Shown: positions 17,001 to 26,352 of the stretch, in pieces
Position numbering within the stretch: position 1 is the first letter of the stretch
Layout: each line of letters begins with the position of its first letter
Origin: G963675935 sp963803125
GTDB taxonomy: Bacteria; Planctomycetota; Planctomycetia; Pirellulales; Thermoguttaceae
NCBI GenBank assembly: GCA_963803125.1
Contig: CAWDLR010000003.1
Coordinates: forward strand, 1,798,001-1,862,000
Length of the DNA stretch: 64,000 nt
Direction: 5' to 3'
Position numbers and translations under genes: made by a program
Notes under the pieces: generated by a model
What the model was told of the DNA's origin: nothing
What the model saw: only the letters and a program-made list of their open reading frames with translations
The model's database searches: none

Positions 17001-19804
17001 GATGGGGGCGCAAGAACTGGCGTCGGCAATCACGTGGATGCGGTCGAATTGACCGGCGGCGTCGGTCGCCGTAACGTCGAAATCATAAACGGTGAGAGGG
17101 TCGGCCTGACCCATATCGCACGTGAACTCGCCGGTGGTCGGGTCAAGGTATGCCCCGGGCGGCGGACTGCCGCTAAGCGAGTACGTGAGCGCCCCTGTGC
17201 CGCCGTGGGCAACAAACGACTTGTCAACAAATAAATGCTCGGGGATCGGGTCGATGTAGACGGTCCCGGATTGCCAAGGCAGGTCGTTGTTGGGGTCCGC
17301 GTAGTACCAAAGTTGATCTCCGCGAGAGGGCGGCAAGTAAGGCAAGTCGAACACCGGCGGCATATCCGCCGTGGAGACGTTCAGCGAAAACGCCCTGATC
17401 TGATAGCCGCCGTCGTAGTCGAACGTGACAGCCACGTGATAGGAACCGGACTGGCAACTGGCGCCGGGCGTCCATTGCAGTGTGCCGTCGTCTTGCCCCA
17501 GAGCGAGGGAGCCGCCCGTGCCGCTGGGGGCAGTCCAAGAGAATGTGCCGCCCGAATCGCCGGGATCGCCGACCACCGCGGCACTGGACAGCAGGGTGTT
17601 AAGCGTGACCCCGCTCTGCAAAGCGTCGGCGAAGACGGATGGGAGCGAACCGACCAGCAGCGTGCCGCCGCTGACGGTCGTGTCGCCGGTGTGGGTATCG
17701 CCGCCCATCGAGACCGTGCCTTTGCCGTTCTTCATCAGGTCGCCGCTGCCCGAGAGGCTCGATAGCGTCAGCGTCGCGTCGGCATCGGCCACGTCAATCG
17801 TGATCGGACTATCGGCCGCGACATTCATGGAAATCGTCGCGTCGCTCACGCCGGCGTCCACGGTGATGCCGCCGGTCAGAGTCAGGTCGCCCGCCCCGGT
17901 GATCGTAAACCCGGCGGCGCCAAACTCGATCGACCGGAAACTCACGCGGGTGCGATCATCGCTACATCCATTTTCCGACGGCGTGCCGGCGAAGTAAAGA
18001 TCGCTTCCGGCCAGCGGCAGCACGTTGCCGGCCCAGTTTGCCGCCGTCGACCAGTCGCCGTCGCTGCCGCCGCCGGTCCAGACAAAGGGCGACGAAACGC
18101 TGTAGGTTGGCCCATAATAGGTCGGCACTTCGCCCTCGGTGTTGAAGCCCGTTTCGTCCAAGTAGTTGTCGTCCTCATCGATAATCGTGCCGTTGTCGAT
18201 CAGGTTGAGCTGCACCGTTCCATTGCCGTAAACGTTATCGACAGTAACGACGTAGACGGCGTAACTGCCGTAGCCGCCGGCGTAACCGGTGACAGCAGTG
18301 ATATTGCCGGTGGTGTTGGAGCAGACCAGCGAAAAATCTGCGGCGTCCACGCCGGTGACGTTCTTGCTGAAGGCGACGACGAACTGGAGGCTGTCGGCGG
18401 TGGTTTGCTCAGCCCCCAGCCGGGCGATCGTCGCGACCTGCGCCGGCAATGACGTCGCCTCTTGATTGTAGTGCGTCAGGACTTGGGAGAAGTCGTTGAG
18501 GTTCACCTGCCCGTCATAGTTGAAGTCGCCGCTTTGCCACGTTCCGGTTCCATTGTAGTTTGCCAGCACCGTGCCAAGGTCGTTCATGTCAACGTCTCCG
18601 TCCAAGTTCGCATCGCCGTACAGGGCTCGGGTGACCGTCACTCGGTGGCGCGTCGCGTTGTCGCTCCAGGCGAGTCCCGTGGCGGCCGTGGCGGCGGAAC
18701 TGTAGAGCTGATTCTGGCTTGAGGAGAAGGGAATCGCAGGAGGCGTAGCGGCATAACTGGCCGTCAAGTCGCTCAATACGGTCGAGGCCGGGTCGGAATT
18801 GAGATCGGCGGAGTAATTGAAGACGATTTTTCCATCCTGAATGTCGGTGTGGCCGAGATTGAGCACCGGGTTCCAGGCGCCAGGGCCGGTAAGGTTGAGT
18901 TGGCCCGCGTAGACGGTGGTCGGGCCGGTGTAGTCGTTCGCGCCGCTGAGGGTGGCGAGGAAGTCGCCGGCTTTTTGCAGCGGGGCGTCCGTGCCGTGCA
19001 AATCGACGTCGATGGCGCCGCTGAGAACCAGATAGCTTGCGGCGGTGATGCCGGCCGAGGTTGTGCTGCTGTTGGTGATCCAGCCGCTGAACAGGCCGAC
19101 CTGGCCGACAGTGATGTTGTGGCCGTTTAGATCGAGCTCAGCCCCATATTCGCCGCTAAGCAACACTGCGCTGCCGCAAGACGCCAGGGCGTTATCGTTG
19201 CCGAGTTGGAGTGTTCCCGCCTCGATCACCGTGCCGCCGGTGTAGGAGTTGGCGGCGGCAAGAACCAGGGTGCCCGCGCTGGTTTTCGTGAGATAGTTGG
19301 GGCCGGAGAGGGCGCCGGAGATTGTCAGCGTCGCGCCGTTGGCCACGTCGATTGTAAGCGCTTTGGCCATCGCGATGTTCAACGAAATCACCGCGGTGCT
19401 CGCGGCGGAGGCGACCGAGATGCCGTCAGAAAGCGTCAAGTCGTTTCCGCTCAGGGAGAAACCGTCGGCGGCCAACTCGATCGACTTGAAAGTGGTGCCG
19501 GCAGGGAAGTCGTTGACGGCGCCGGTCTGTGAGGAAGCGTCGAAGTGCAATTCGTCGCCGGGCTGCGGCACAACCTGCGCCGGGGGCTGTTGGTCGTTCA
19601 CCCAATTGTCGGAATTGTTCCAGTTGTTGTGCGACTGGCCGCCGCCTCCCGTCCAAATGCAAACGGAGAGTAGGCTGCGATCTTCGAGCGGCTCGAAGGC
19701 GAGGCGTCGCCGATGCGGCAGACCGGCAGTCGAGCGTTTCCTGCTCAGGCGCGTTGCCCCAGAATCACGCCCCCCCCCCGAAAAAAGCGGAATGCGTCAC
19801 GCAT
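14015..19804 (-). CDS. Giant secreted surface protein: beta-strand repeats, dockerin-like loops, C-terminal S51/cyanophycinase-like domain
   Basis: Reconstructed length is about 1,930 residues. Order of parts: the basic planctomycete export motif 'RRRLAFEPLEDRSLLSV' (about residues 30-45); autotransporter-type beta-strand repeats ('KTSAGTLVLAAANSYTGGTV', about 60-300); two dockerin-like Ca loops ('GDANLDGDVDMNDLGTVL' and 'GDFNYDGQVNLNDFSQVL', about 395-440); a second repeat block (about 650-720); Ig/cadherin-like stretches; then from about 1520 a peptidase S51-like domain with 'AEAVYFMGGDQWPYVQLL' and the nucleophile elbow 'TVGGTSAGMAIL'. Two single-base problems exist. The ATG at 19804 with its GGAGG site is out of frame because of a G10 run at 19770-19779, and the C-terminus shifts frame at 14199-14201, ending at 14015. 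The S51 fusion suggests a cell-surface hydrolase rather than a purely structural protein. Confidence 0.75.
19770..19779 (-). repeat. G10 homopolymer after the start codon of the giant surface protein
   Basis: Ten consecutive G (on the coding strand) begin 26 bases after the ATG. With ten G the start codon leads to a stop after 19 codons. With eight or eleven G it would read 'MRDAFRFFR', a glycine run, and then straight into the export motif and the whole protein. This is either a sequencing length error or a slippage-prone ON/OFF tract. Confidence 0.7.
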
Positions 19805-19812
19805 GATCGGAT

Positions 19813-19817
19813 CCTCC
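19813..19817 (-). promoter_or_regulatory. Strong ribosome binding site deciding the surface-protein start
   Basis: The coding strand reads 'ccggaggatccgatc' directly before the ATG at 19804, a five-base Shine-Dalgarno with eight-base spacing. No other start codon with a ribosome binding site lies upstream of the export motif, and the reading frame of the main ORF has a stop just before the G10 run. The intended start is therefore very likely here. Confidence 0.75.
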
Positions 19818-20070
19818 GGTGTAAGGCCAGGAATCGAAGGTCAAAGGTTCAAGGTCAAACGTGGACGCAACGAGTCCTACGACAAGGCGGCCGCTATTCT
19901 ACGCCGGATCATGGAAAGCACAATAACCAGAAGTAGGGGGTGCGGGGGGTGGGGCTTGCCGCCGCGGTCAACTCGCCGGCGTAGATAGGCCAGGAAAGGC
20001 TGGATCTCGGCACTGCGCGTCCAGGCTGGCTCGCCCAACATGCGGATTTCGCCGGCCCGAGACCGTGGTG

Positions 20071-20724
20071 TCAAGATTCCTTGGTTTCGGGCGGCGTTTG
20101 TCGGCGGAGCAGGTCAAGGCACGTGCGGACGCGGCGCTTGACTTCGGCAACCACCTCTTCTTCGTCGCGGCCGGCGATCTCCGCATGGGGAATGGGCTCG
20201 CCGTAATGGACGCGGATGCGGCCGAGGCCGGGAAACCTCTTCGTCCGCGGCCAGACGCGATACGCCCCGTCGATCGCCACTGGCAAGATGACCGCGTTCG
20301 ATCGGGCGGCCAAGGTGGTGAAGCCGGGCCGAAACCGCCCCAGCTCGCCATCGCGGCTGCGAGTGCCCTCGGGGAAAATCACCACCATCTCACCCTGCTT
20401 CAACAGCCTGAGCGACTCCTTGATGCCGCTCAGTCCAAAGCCGTCGCGGTCGATCGGAATCGCGCCGATCAATTTCAATAGCCAGCGGAACGGAGCAAAC
20501 GTCATCAGCGTTTCGCGGGCGACGTAATGCATCTGCCGCGAACAGCCGATGCCCACCAACGGCGGATCGAAATGGCTCTGGTGATTTGACACGACCAGAA
20601 CGCCCCCGCTGGCCGGAATGTTCTCGCGGCCCGAGTAGCGAACGCGATACACGAGCACCGCGGCCACTTGCAGCACGTGACGCAGGAACTGATACCAGAG
20701 GCGGTTGACGAGGGAACGGGACAT
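20071..20724 (-). CDS. plsC: 1-acyl-sn-glycerol-3-phosphate acyltransferase
   Basis: A 217-residue membrane-associated acyltransferase. The catalytic motif I is 'VVSNHQSHFDPPLVG' (NHxxxxD), motif II is near 'IGAIPIDRDGFG', motif III is 'VVIFPEGTRSRDGEL' and motif IV is 'VILPVAIDGAYRVWP'. PlsC acylates lysophosphatidic acid to phosphatidic acid in phospholipid synthesis. A hydrophobic N-terminal helix anchors the protein in the inner membrane. The gene follows cmk on the same strand, separated by a repeat-filled gap of about 200 bases; the cmk-plsC order is common in bacteria. Confidence 0.92.
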   Translation of the reverse strand: MSRSLVNRLWYQFLRHVLQVAAVLVYRVRYSGRENIPASGGVLVVSNHQSHFDPPLVGIGCSRQMHYVARETLMTFAPFRWLLKLIGAIPIDRDGFGLSGIKESLRLLKQGEMVVIFPEGTRSRDGELGRFRPGFTTLAARSNAVILPVAIDGAYRVWPRTKRFPGLGRIRVHYGEPIPHAEIAGRDEEEVVAEVKRRVRTCLDLLRRQTPPETKES

Positions 20725-20727
20725 GTG

Positions 20728-20931
20728 GGGAATGACGAAATCCGAATAACGAAGGACGAAGGAATGACGAAATCCAAATGACGAAATCTGAATGACGAAT
20801 GACGAAAGAATGACGAAATCCGAATGGCGAAATCCGAATGACGAAGGATCGCGGCGTTGGGGTTTCCGCGTTTCGTCATTCGAGCTTCGTCATTCCTTCG
20901 TCATTCGGATTTCGTCCTTCGTCATTTCTTC
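20728..20931. repeat. Tandem 'tgacgaaatccgaa' repeat array with inverted copies
   Basis: At least six imperfect copies of a 14-25 base unit built on 'gaatgacgaaatccgaa' are followed by the same motif in inverse orientation ('ttcgtcattcggatttcgtc'). The transcript could form a long hairpin between cmk and plsC. The unit also occurs before the TatD gene at 476-545. Spacers are absent, so this is not a CRISPR array. Confidence 0.85.
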
Positions 20932-21566
20932 GCGGCGAGTTTCTCCAGTTGTTCCACGACTTCTCCCAGTGTCATGCCGTCGGTCGATACGGTTACGGCA
21001 TCGGCGGCGGGGAGCAAAGGGCCGACGGGTCGGGCCGCGTCCTCGCGGTCGCGGCGGTCTTGCGCGGCCAGGACCTGTTCCAGGGTAACGGGCTCGCCCT
21101 GCGACTGCAAGTCCAGGAGCCGCCGCCGGGCCCGCTCGGCCGGGCTGGCGGTGAGAAAAACTTTGCACTCGGCACGGGGAAAGGCGATGGTCCCCTGGTC
21201 GCGGCCTTCGGTGACCACGTCGTCCTCGGCCGCCAGTTTGCGCTGAAGCCCGACCAGCAGTTCGCGCACCTTGGGGTTATCGGCGGCGTAACGGGTCACC
21301 GCGGTTACTTCGGAAGTTCGCACCGCCTCGGTCACGTCTTCGCCGTCCAATAGGATTCGCTCGCCAAGCGTGCGGATATCGAGTCTCGCAGCCAGCCGGG
21401 CCAGATCGTCGGGCGCATCCCAGTCGAGCCCGCGCCGCAAGGCCGCCAGGGCAACGGCCCGATACATCGCTCCCGTGTCGAGAAAGCGGAACCCGAGCCG
21501 CCGCGCCAGCGCCCGGGCGACCGTGCTCTTTCCTGCTCCGGCGGGTCCGTCGATGGTGATGATCAT
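20922..21566 (-). CDS. cmk: Cytidylate kinase
   Basis: A 214-residue nucleoside monophosphate kinase that phosphorylates CMP and dCMP. The P-loop is 'IDGPAGAGKSTVARALA' at residues 4-20. The substrate region 'FRFLDTGAMYRAVALAAL' and the LID-type segment 'TEGRDQGTIAFPRAECKVF' are both typical of Cmk; the usual 'GRDIGT' reads GRDQGT here. Length and order are complete. The start codon overlaps the stop codon of the PIN-domain gene upstream (ATGA), so its translation is probably coupled to the toxin-antitoxin pair. Confidence 0.93.
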   Translation of the reverse strand: MIITIDGPAGAGKSTVARALARRLGFRFLDTGAMYRAVALAALRRGLDWDAPDDLARLAARLDIRTLGERILLDGEDVTEAVRTSEVTAVTRYAADNPKVRELLVGLQRKLAAEDDVVTEGRDQGTIAFPRAECKVFLTASPAERARRRLLDLQSQGEPVTLEQVLAAQDRRDREDAARPVGPLLPAADAVTVSTDGMTLGEVVEQLEKLAAKK

Positions 21567-21976
21567 GCCAGATGCGTTGCGGCGAACTCATCAGGGGACA
21601 TTACCGCAAGCGGCGACGCACTGTAGTCCGCCTTGTTTCGTGTGACAATCACATCAATGTGGCCGTCGATGGCGGCCGCATTTTGTACGGCGTCCTCGAA
21701 GTCGCGAAAGTCGGAATTCATCGCTGCGACCAGGATGTTCTTGTCAACGCCGCACGCATCGACGATTTCGAGAAGGCGACGGATGAACCGCAGCCCGACA
21801 TCGCGTCCCTTCTCTTTTCGCAACACGTAATACAAGTCGGTGGCGCTGGAAGCGGTGATGAACAGGTGTACCTGCCGAAAATCGGCAGCGCCGAGAATCC
21901 GCTGGGCTGCTTGGCAAAACGGCTCGCGCGCCAATGCCACGTCCAGGACGACGTTGGTGTCAAGCAGGATTCGCAC
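21563..21976 (-). CDS. PIN-domain ribonuclease toxin (VapC-like)
   Basis: A 137-residue PIN domain from a GTG start. Acidic metal ligands are visible in 'RILLDTNVVLDVALAREPF' (Asp 6), 'SATDLYYVLRKEKG', and 'DFRDFEDAVQNAAA' plus 'DVIVTRNKADY' at the end. PIN toxins cleave tRNA or rRNA and are neutralised by the partner antitoxin. It overlaps the antitoxin gene by 17 bases upstream and shares ATGA with cmk downstream. Confidence 0.85.
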   Translation of the reverse strand: MRILLDTNVVLDVALAREPFCQAAQRILGAADFRQVHLFITASSATDLYYVLRKEKGRDVGLRFIRRLLEIVDACGVDKNILVAAMNSDFRDFEDAVQNAAAIDGHIDVIVTRNKADYSASPLAVMSPDEFAATHLA

Positions 21977-22208
21977 TCGGCTTTCCCTTCAAGTATTCGG
22001 CCTTCTCATCTTTCCAGTTGCTCACGTCGCAACCCTTGAGTATGCCCGTCCATTCCTGCACGAACCGTTTGCCCGCATCCTTGTCGCGAGGCGGGGCCGG
22101 CTCACTCTGGTCGGGAAAGACGACGACAACTTGCATTCGGCCCTGGGGCGCAACGCCTTCTGGGAACATCAGATGCCCATTCTCGTATACCGCTATTACT
22201 GGTCGCAT
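21960..22208 (-). CDS. Antitoxin partner of the PIN toxin
   Basis: An 82-residue protein from the ATG at 22208. The N-terminus 'MRPVIAVYENGHLMFPEGV' matches the beta-strand pattern of small antitoxins of the AF2212/DUF104 type, which often precede PIN toxins. The C-terminal half is charged ('DEKAEYLKGKPS') and would wrap around the toxin. Overlap with the toxin gene and gene order support the assignment; the exact antitoxin family is not certain. Confidence 0.65.
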   Translation of the reverse strand: MRPVIAVYENGHLMFPEGVAPQGRMQVVVVFPDQSEPAPPRDKDAGKRFVQEWTGILKGCDVSNWKDEKAEYLKGKPSANPA

Positions 22209-22297
22209 GACGGCACCGCCTACATTGAACACCGATTTCCGCTGTCACTGTCTATTATACCCCTCAGCAGAGCGGCAGCAAGACGGGGCCCCAATTC

Positions 22298-22963
22298 TCA
22301 CCGACCTGCGACGTTACGGATGAAGGCGTTCACCTCGTCGGCGTGAGTCCAATTGATGAGGTGGCCGCCGTTGGGAAGCACGACGTCGGCCTCGACGCGA
22401 CAGGCGGGAATCAGCGGGTCGCGGCGGCCGTGGATTTGGAAGACGGGAACGCCCACGAGCGGCGTCGGTTGCCAGCGGAGAATTGCCTGCAGCGTCCAGT
22501 GCATGAAGCGCGGGTCGGAGTCGCGGAACATTGCGATCAGCAGTTCGCGCCTCGCGGCTGAGCGACGATGTTTCAACCGCAACACAGGCCCGGCGAGCAA
22601 CTTCGCCACCTTCCAAGCCTGCGGCGGAATCAGCGGCAGGAGCCAACGGCCCGGGACATAGATCGGGCGAAGACTTTCGCGGCGGCAACAACTGGCGATC
22701 AGCACCACGGCGTCGGGCTTCAGCCGCCGGGCCATCTCGTAGGCCAACATCCCGCCGAACGAGACGCCGCCGAGAACTAGCGGCAGGTCGGGCGAAGGGG
22801 TCAGCGTTTCGGCCATTCGCTCGGCATACTGCGCCAACGATTCGTTTTTCCGCGGCGGAATCCACGGCGGCACGATCAGTTGCGGAAACGCCGCCCGCTG
22901 CGGCTCAAGCAGACGATGGTCGGCGCCGAGGCCAGGCAGCAGGATTAGTTGGAATCCCGTCAT
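22298..22963 (-). CDS. Alpha/beta hydrolase
   Basis: 221 residues from the ATG at 22963. The fold is shown by the oxyanion region 'LILLPGLGADHRLLEPQ', the nucleophile elbow 'VLGGVSFGGMLAYEMA', the acid in 'QIHGRRDPLIPACRV' and the catalytic His in 'VLPNGGHLINWTHADE'. There is no signal peptide, so it is cytosolic. The substrate is unknown; esterase or thioesterase activity is possible. The upstream gap holds a CCCACGC-type palindrome pair. Confidence 0.8.
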   Translation of the reverse strand: MTGFQLILLPGLGADHRLLEPQRAAFPQLIVPPWIPPRKNESLAQYAERMAETLTPSPDLPLVLGGVSFGGMLAYEMARRLKPDAVVLIASCCRRESLRPIYVPGRWLLPLIPPQAWKVAKLLAGPVLRLKHRRSAARRELLIAMFRDSDPRFMHWTLQAILRWQPTPLVGVPVFQIHGRRDPLIPACRVEADVVLPNGGHLINWTHADEVNAFIRNVAGR

Positions 22964-22991
22964 GCCACGACCACCTGAACGTCGGTTCTGA

Positions 22992-23093
22992 TTCCCACGC
23001 TCCGCGTGGGAACCCGCCGGGCCAAAAATTGGCATCGGACCGGGCGGCGCAGAGCGCCGCGAACGGGGGCGTTCCCACGCGGAGCGTGGGAAC
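22992..23093. repeat. Pair of 'cccacgctccgcgtggg' palindromes
   Basis: Two self-complementary copies, at 22992-23013 and 23071-23093, lie in opposite orientation in the gap between the GH38-like gene and the hydrolase, with the tail 'aacgagatagg' after the second. This kind of palindrome recurs widely in planctomycete intergenic DNA. It could also terminate transcription. Confidence 0.75.
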
Positions 23094-23105
23094 GAGATAG
23101 GGATT

Positions 23106-26100
23106 TCAGCATGACAATATCACTTCCACTTCGATCCACTGGTGCGGGCCGATGGGGACGTCGATCCGATCGCCTTCGACCACCAGCGGCACCGCGGGAA
23201 CGTCGCCGGCGTTGATCTTCTCGGCCGAGACGACGGGGCGAAAGCAGCGCAAGCCGAGCGTCACGCCCCGGCCCTCGGTCTCCAGCAGGCGGACGCGAAG
23301 GGCGATTTGCCTAGTGGCCTCTCCCGCGAGCTCGCCGCGGGCCGTTGGCCCCCGGCTATTATTGTTGTCGTAAGTATTGGTTGCGACGGGGAGCGAGGCT
23401 TCCCAGTGCGTGGCCAGCACATTGCGACGATCGAGATGGAACAACCAGCCGCTCGGCGTCGGCGGCGGGGGCTGGTCGGCCAAGACCAACGGCGGCGCGA
23501 GGAAAGCGACGGCCGCCGCCGCCGGATTCGGTGCGTCGATGGCGATGCCCAAGCGGAACGAACGAGCCGTCTCCCCTTGCACCACCAGAATCGTGTCGAG
23601 CTTTCGCAAACCGAAACGGCGATGATACGGCAGCCCGCCGCAGAGCAGCGTTGTCCGCTGTGGATCGCTGCGGATATCGACAAAATGCGGCGATTCGATC
23701 TGCACAAGATCCGTCGGCAGATTCGCCAGGCCGACGCTGCGGTGCAGCGTCGAACTCTCGTCTTTCCACGCGAATCGGGCGGCATAATACGACTCCCACG
23801 GACTCTGGCCGGGCTGGCGATCAATGTCCAGATCGACGAGCAGCTCGATCACGCGGCTGCCGCGGCGCAGCCGGGTCGTCTGCCGGAAACCGGCCACGCG
23901 CCGCCCGTCGCGGTCCAGCAACCGGCCGCGGCAGACGATTTCGCCCAGCATCGGGCCGGGCGAAGTGACTTCGATCCCCTCGGCCGCCATGATCGAGTAG
24001 TTGGCCTCAGCGCCCGCTTCGCCGCTGTGCGGCAGCCGCAGGGCGATCTGCTGGGCGAGCCGCGGATCACGGTGCCGGTAATCCTCGATTGTGCGAATGG
24101 CCCCGGTGGCCGGGTCGAAGTGGACTTCGCAGAACTCGTTTCGCAACAGGTTCTCTTCGGCCAGCGGCGGCGGCCCTTTCGGGCGGCGACGCCCGAACCA
24201 ACCCTTGCCTTCGGCCGGCGGCGAAGCATCGCGATCGATCCACGCGAAGCCCATCGATGGGATTTCGAGGGGAGAGGGGAGAGTGGAGAGGGGAGAGGGG
24301 AGAGCGGAGAGGCGAGTGGGAGGGCTGGGCACTTCAGTGCCCGGTTGAGGCGGCGGACCATCCCACGCTTGCTGGGCGAAGCTGAGCGGATTGACAATCA
24401 GTGTGCCGCGTTTTGATGAATCGCCGCCGCCGAGCGAAGCGGCGAAATCGGCGAGCGATCCTTGCAGCGAGGACTCCAGTTCCCGATCTGTGTCGGGATC
24501 GGTGACCAGCGCGTCTTCGATGCGACGAGTCACGGGGTGTTTGGTGGGCTCACAGGGGCGACTGGGCACTGAAGTGCCCAGCCCGTGGGCCAGCCCTCGC
24601 TGGGAGAGCTTCGTCAAGGCGGTGAGCGTCAGGATTGCGTCGGATTTCGCGCGGCGGGAGAAATAGCGAACCCAGCGGGAGATCGGATCGGGGCGTGTGG
24701 CGATTACCTCTTGCTTCAAGTAGGGCGAGCGGTATTCGTCGGGCTGGTAGTTCTTCGACTCGCCCTCGGCAACTTCGCCGAAGAGACCCGGCATCGTCGA
24801 AAAGCCGCCGAGCACCGGTCCGTAGGCTGCGATCCGCCGCAGGTCGTCGTACCAGCAACACGCCCGACCGGGCCAATGGGCGAACATCACCGTGGCCGTG
24901 TGATCGAGGCTCATCGAGTCGGCCAGTTTCTTGGCGAGCGAAAGGAACGACTCCGCCCGGCTGGCATCGATCGGCAGGCAGCCGAGCGACGGGATAGCCG
25001 TTCCGTCGAGCCCTTCCCAGGAGACGAGGCTCTGATCGCTGGTGGGAAAGCGGCCGTCGTCGAGCGTGCAATGCAGCGCGGCGGAGAAGCCCAGGCGGCG
25101 GAGCACTTGCGGCAACGTGGGCGTCAGCCCGAAACGGCGACGGCCGAAGACCACGGGCCGCTGCTGCAACAACTCCTGGTAGACCGCCAATCCGCGGGAG
25201 AGATGGCCTGCGATTGCCTCCGGATCGAGCAACGGCAGGGGAAATTCGCTGTGCTCGCCGCCGACGAGCGTGATCGAGCCGCCGGCCAGCGCCCGTTTGA
25301 GCACGTCGAGCGTCTCCGGCTCGCGGCCGGCGATCTCCTCGATTACCTCGCCCGAAACGAGCAAGTTGCGCGGTAGACCATCGGCCAGTTCATCCCGCAG
25401 GGCTTGGCCCAAGGTGCTGGGGGCGACAAGCGTCAGATCGAGCAGCCGGGCATCGAGGGGATAAAAATACTCGCGGGCCTCGTGCAGGCGATCGAAGGCC
25501 GACTGGAGATGCGCTTTGGCGGCCGTCGTGTTGCCGGCGACCGCCTCACGCGCCGCCGCCAGGGCGGAGGTTTGCAGGGCGTGCTCGTCGAGGTTGCTCA
25601 TGTAGCGGAGTTTTCGCGTCAACAGCTCGACCTGAAGATGGCAATGGCCGAGGGCGAGAAAATCCGCGGACAGGTTCGGGTCGATTGCTTCAACTCGCGG
25701 GGAACTCCCGCCATCGTGGAAGGCCCCCCGATTGCAATCGAGGGGCGTTTCTCCCTGGGAACAGGTTTCTGTAGGGCACTCCGAAGGACGGGAACTCGCG
25801 GAGTCGGCCAGCCGTTGCAGGGCGGCGGCGATGATCTGCGCGGTGCTGCAAGCCGCGGAGCACGCACGCGCCTGCCGCCTGGGCCTCGGCCAGCCAGCCG
25901 TCGGGCAAGGAGGATTCGCAGCAGTCGGGGACGAAAACCAGGTTTCCGGCCGGCTCTGAAGGGGGGCATGAAGCCGGTACCCACCCGGGAATCGCCTCCA
26001 CGTCGGCCAGCAACGCCGGGTGCCACAGCGCCGACCACGCTGCCAGCAATTGCTCGGCGTCTTCTTCCCGCCGCTCCAGATCGAAATCCTCCAGCGTCAG

Positions 26101-26133
26101 GCAGGGAAGCAGGACTATGAGGCGGTTGAACAT
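23106..26133 (-). CDS. GH38-like (alpha-mannosidase-type) protein, frameshifted and carrying an inserted repeat
   Basis: The reconstructed protein is about 1,008 residues. The N-terminal part (26133 to about 25845) reads 'MFNRLIVLLPCLTLEDFDLE' and 'AEQLLAAWSALWHPALLADV'. After 'CVLRGLQH' the frame must shift once, near 25838-25848, to continue as 'AQIIAAALQRLADSA'. The main part then has a barrel-like region with 'RFGLTPTLPQVLRRLGFSA' and 'TLDDGRFPTSDQSLVSWEG', resembling GH38/57 catalytic domains. It ends in a beta-rich C-terminal half with a mannosidase-like 'SRVIELLVDLDIDRQPGQSP'. The clear GH38 nucleophile motif was not identified, so specificity is uncertain. A repeat element near 25690-25790 is translated in frame inside it. 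Confidence 0.5.
25690..25790. repeat. Interspersed 'gattgcaatcggggg' element inside the GH38-like gene
   Basis: Around 100 bases centred on the palindrome 'cccccgattgcaatcg' (near 25725-25740) match the element at 45795-45895 next to the hybrid kinase. In one minus-strand frame both encode near-identical peptides ('GRNAPRLQSGGLPRWREFPA' here and 'ARNAPRLQSGGFPEWQEFPA' there). Its presence within a coding region indicates a transposable repeat that happened to keep the reading frame open. Confidence 0.7.
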
Positions 26134-26137
26134 AGGG

Positions 26138-26352
26138 GCCAGGGACTGGGGGCTGGGGGCTAGGGGCTGGGGGCTGGCGGCTAGGGACTGGGGGCTGGGG
26201 GCTAGGGACTGGGGGCTGGGGGCTAGGGACTGGGGGTTGGGGGCTAGGGACTGGGGGCTGGGGGCTAGGGACTGGGGGCTGGGGGCTAGGGACTGGGGGT
26301 TGGGGGCTAGGGACTGGGGGCTGGGGGCTAGGGACCGGGGGCTGGGCGGCTA
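26138..26352. repeat. 21-bp G-rich minisatellite
   Basis: About ten copies of a 21-base unit of the form 'ctagggactgggggctggggg' lie immediately upstream of the start of the GH38-like gene. A short C-rich inverse copy occurs at about 26440-26480. Each unit has three runs of three to five G, so the G-rich strand could form quadruplexes. The unit length is a multiple of three, so a spurious 78-codon plus-strand ORF is open through it. Confidence 0.9.

Noticed and set aside
19877..20074. 65-codon minus-strand ORF after plsC
   Set aside because: TTG start without ribosome binding site, no recognisable motif, and it crosses a low-complexity G-rich stretch. A real small protein is possible but unsupported.
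20728..20931. Possible CRISPR array
   Set aside because: Units are directly adjacent and imperfect, without unique spacers, and no cas gene is present.
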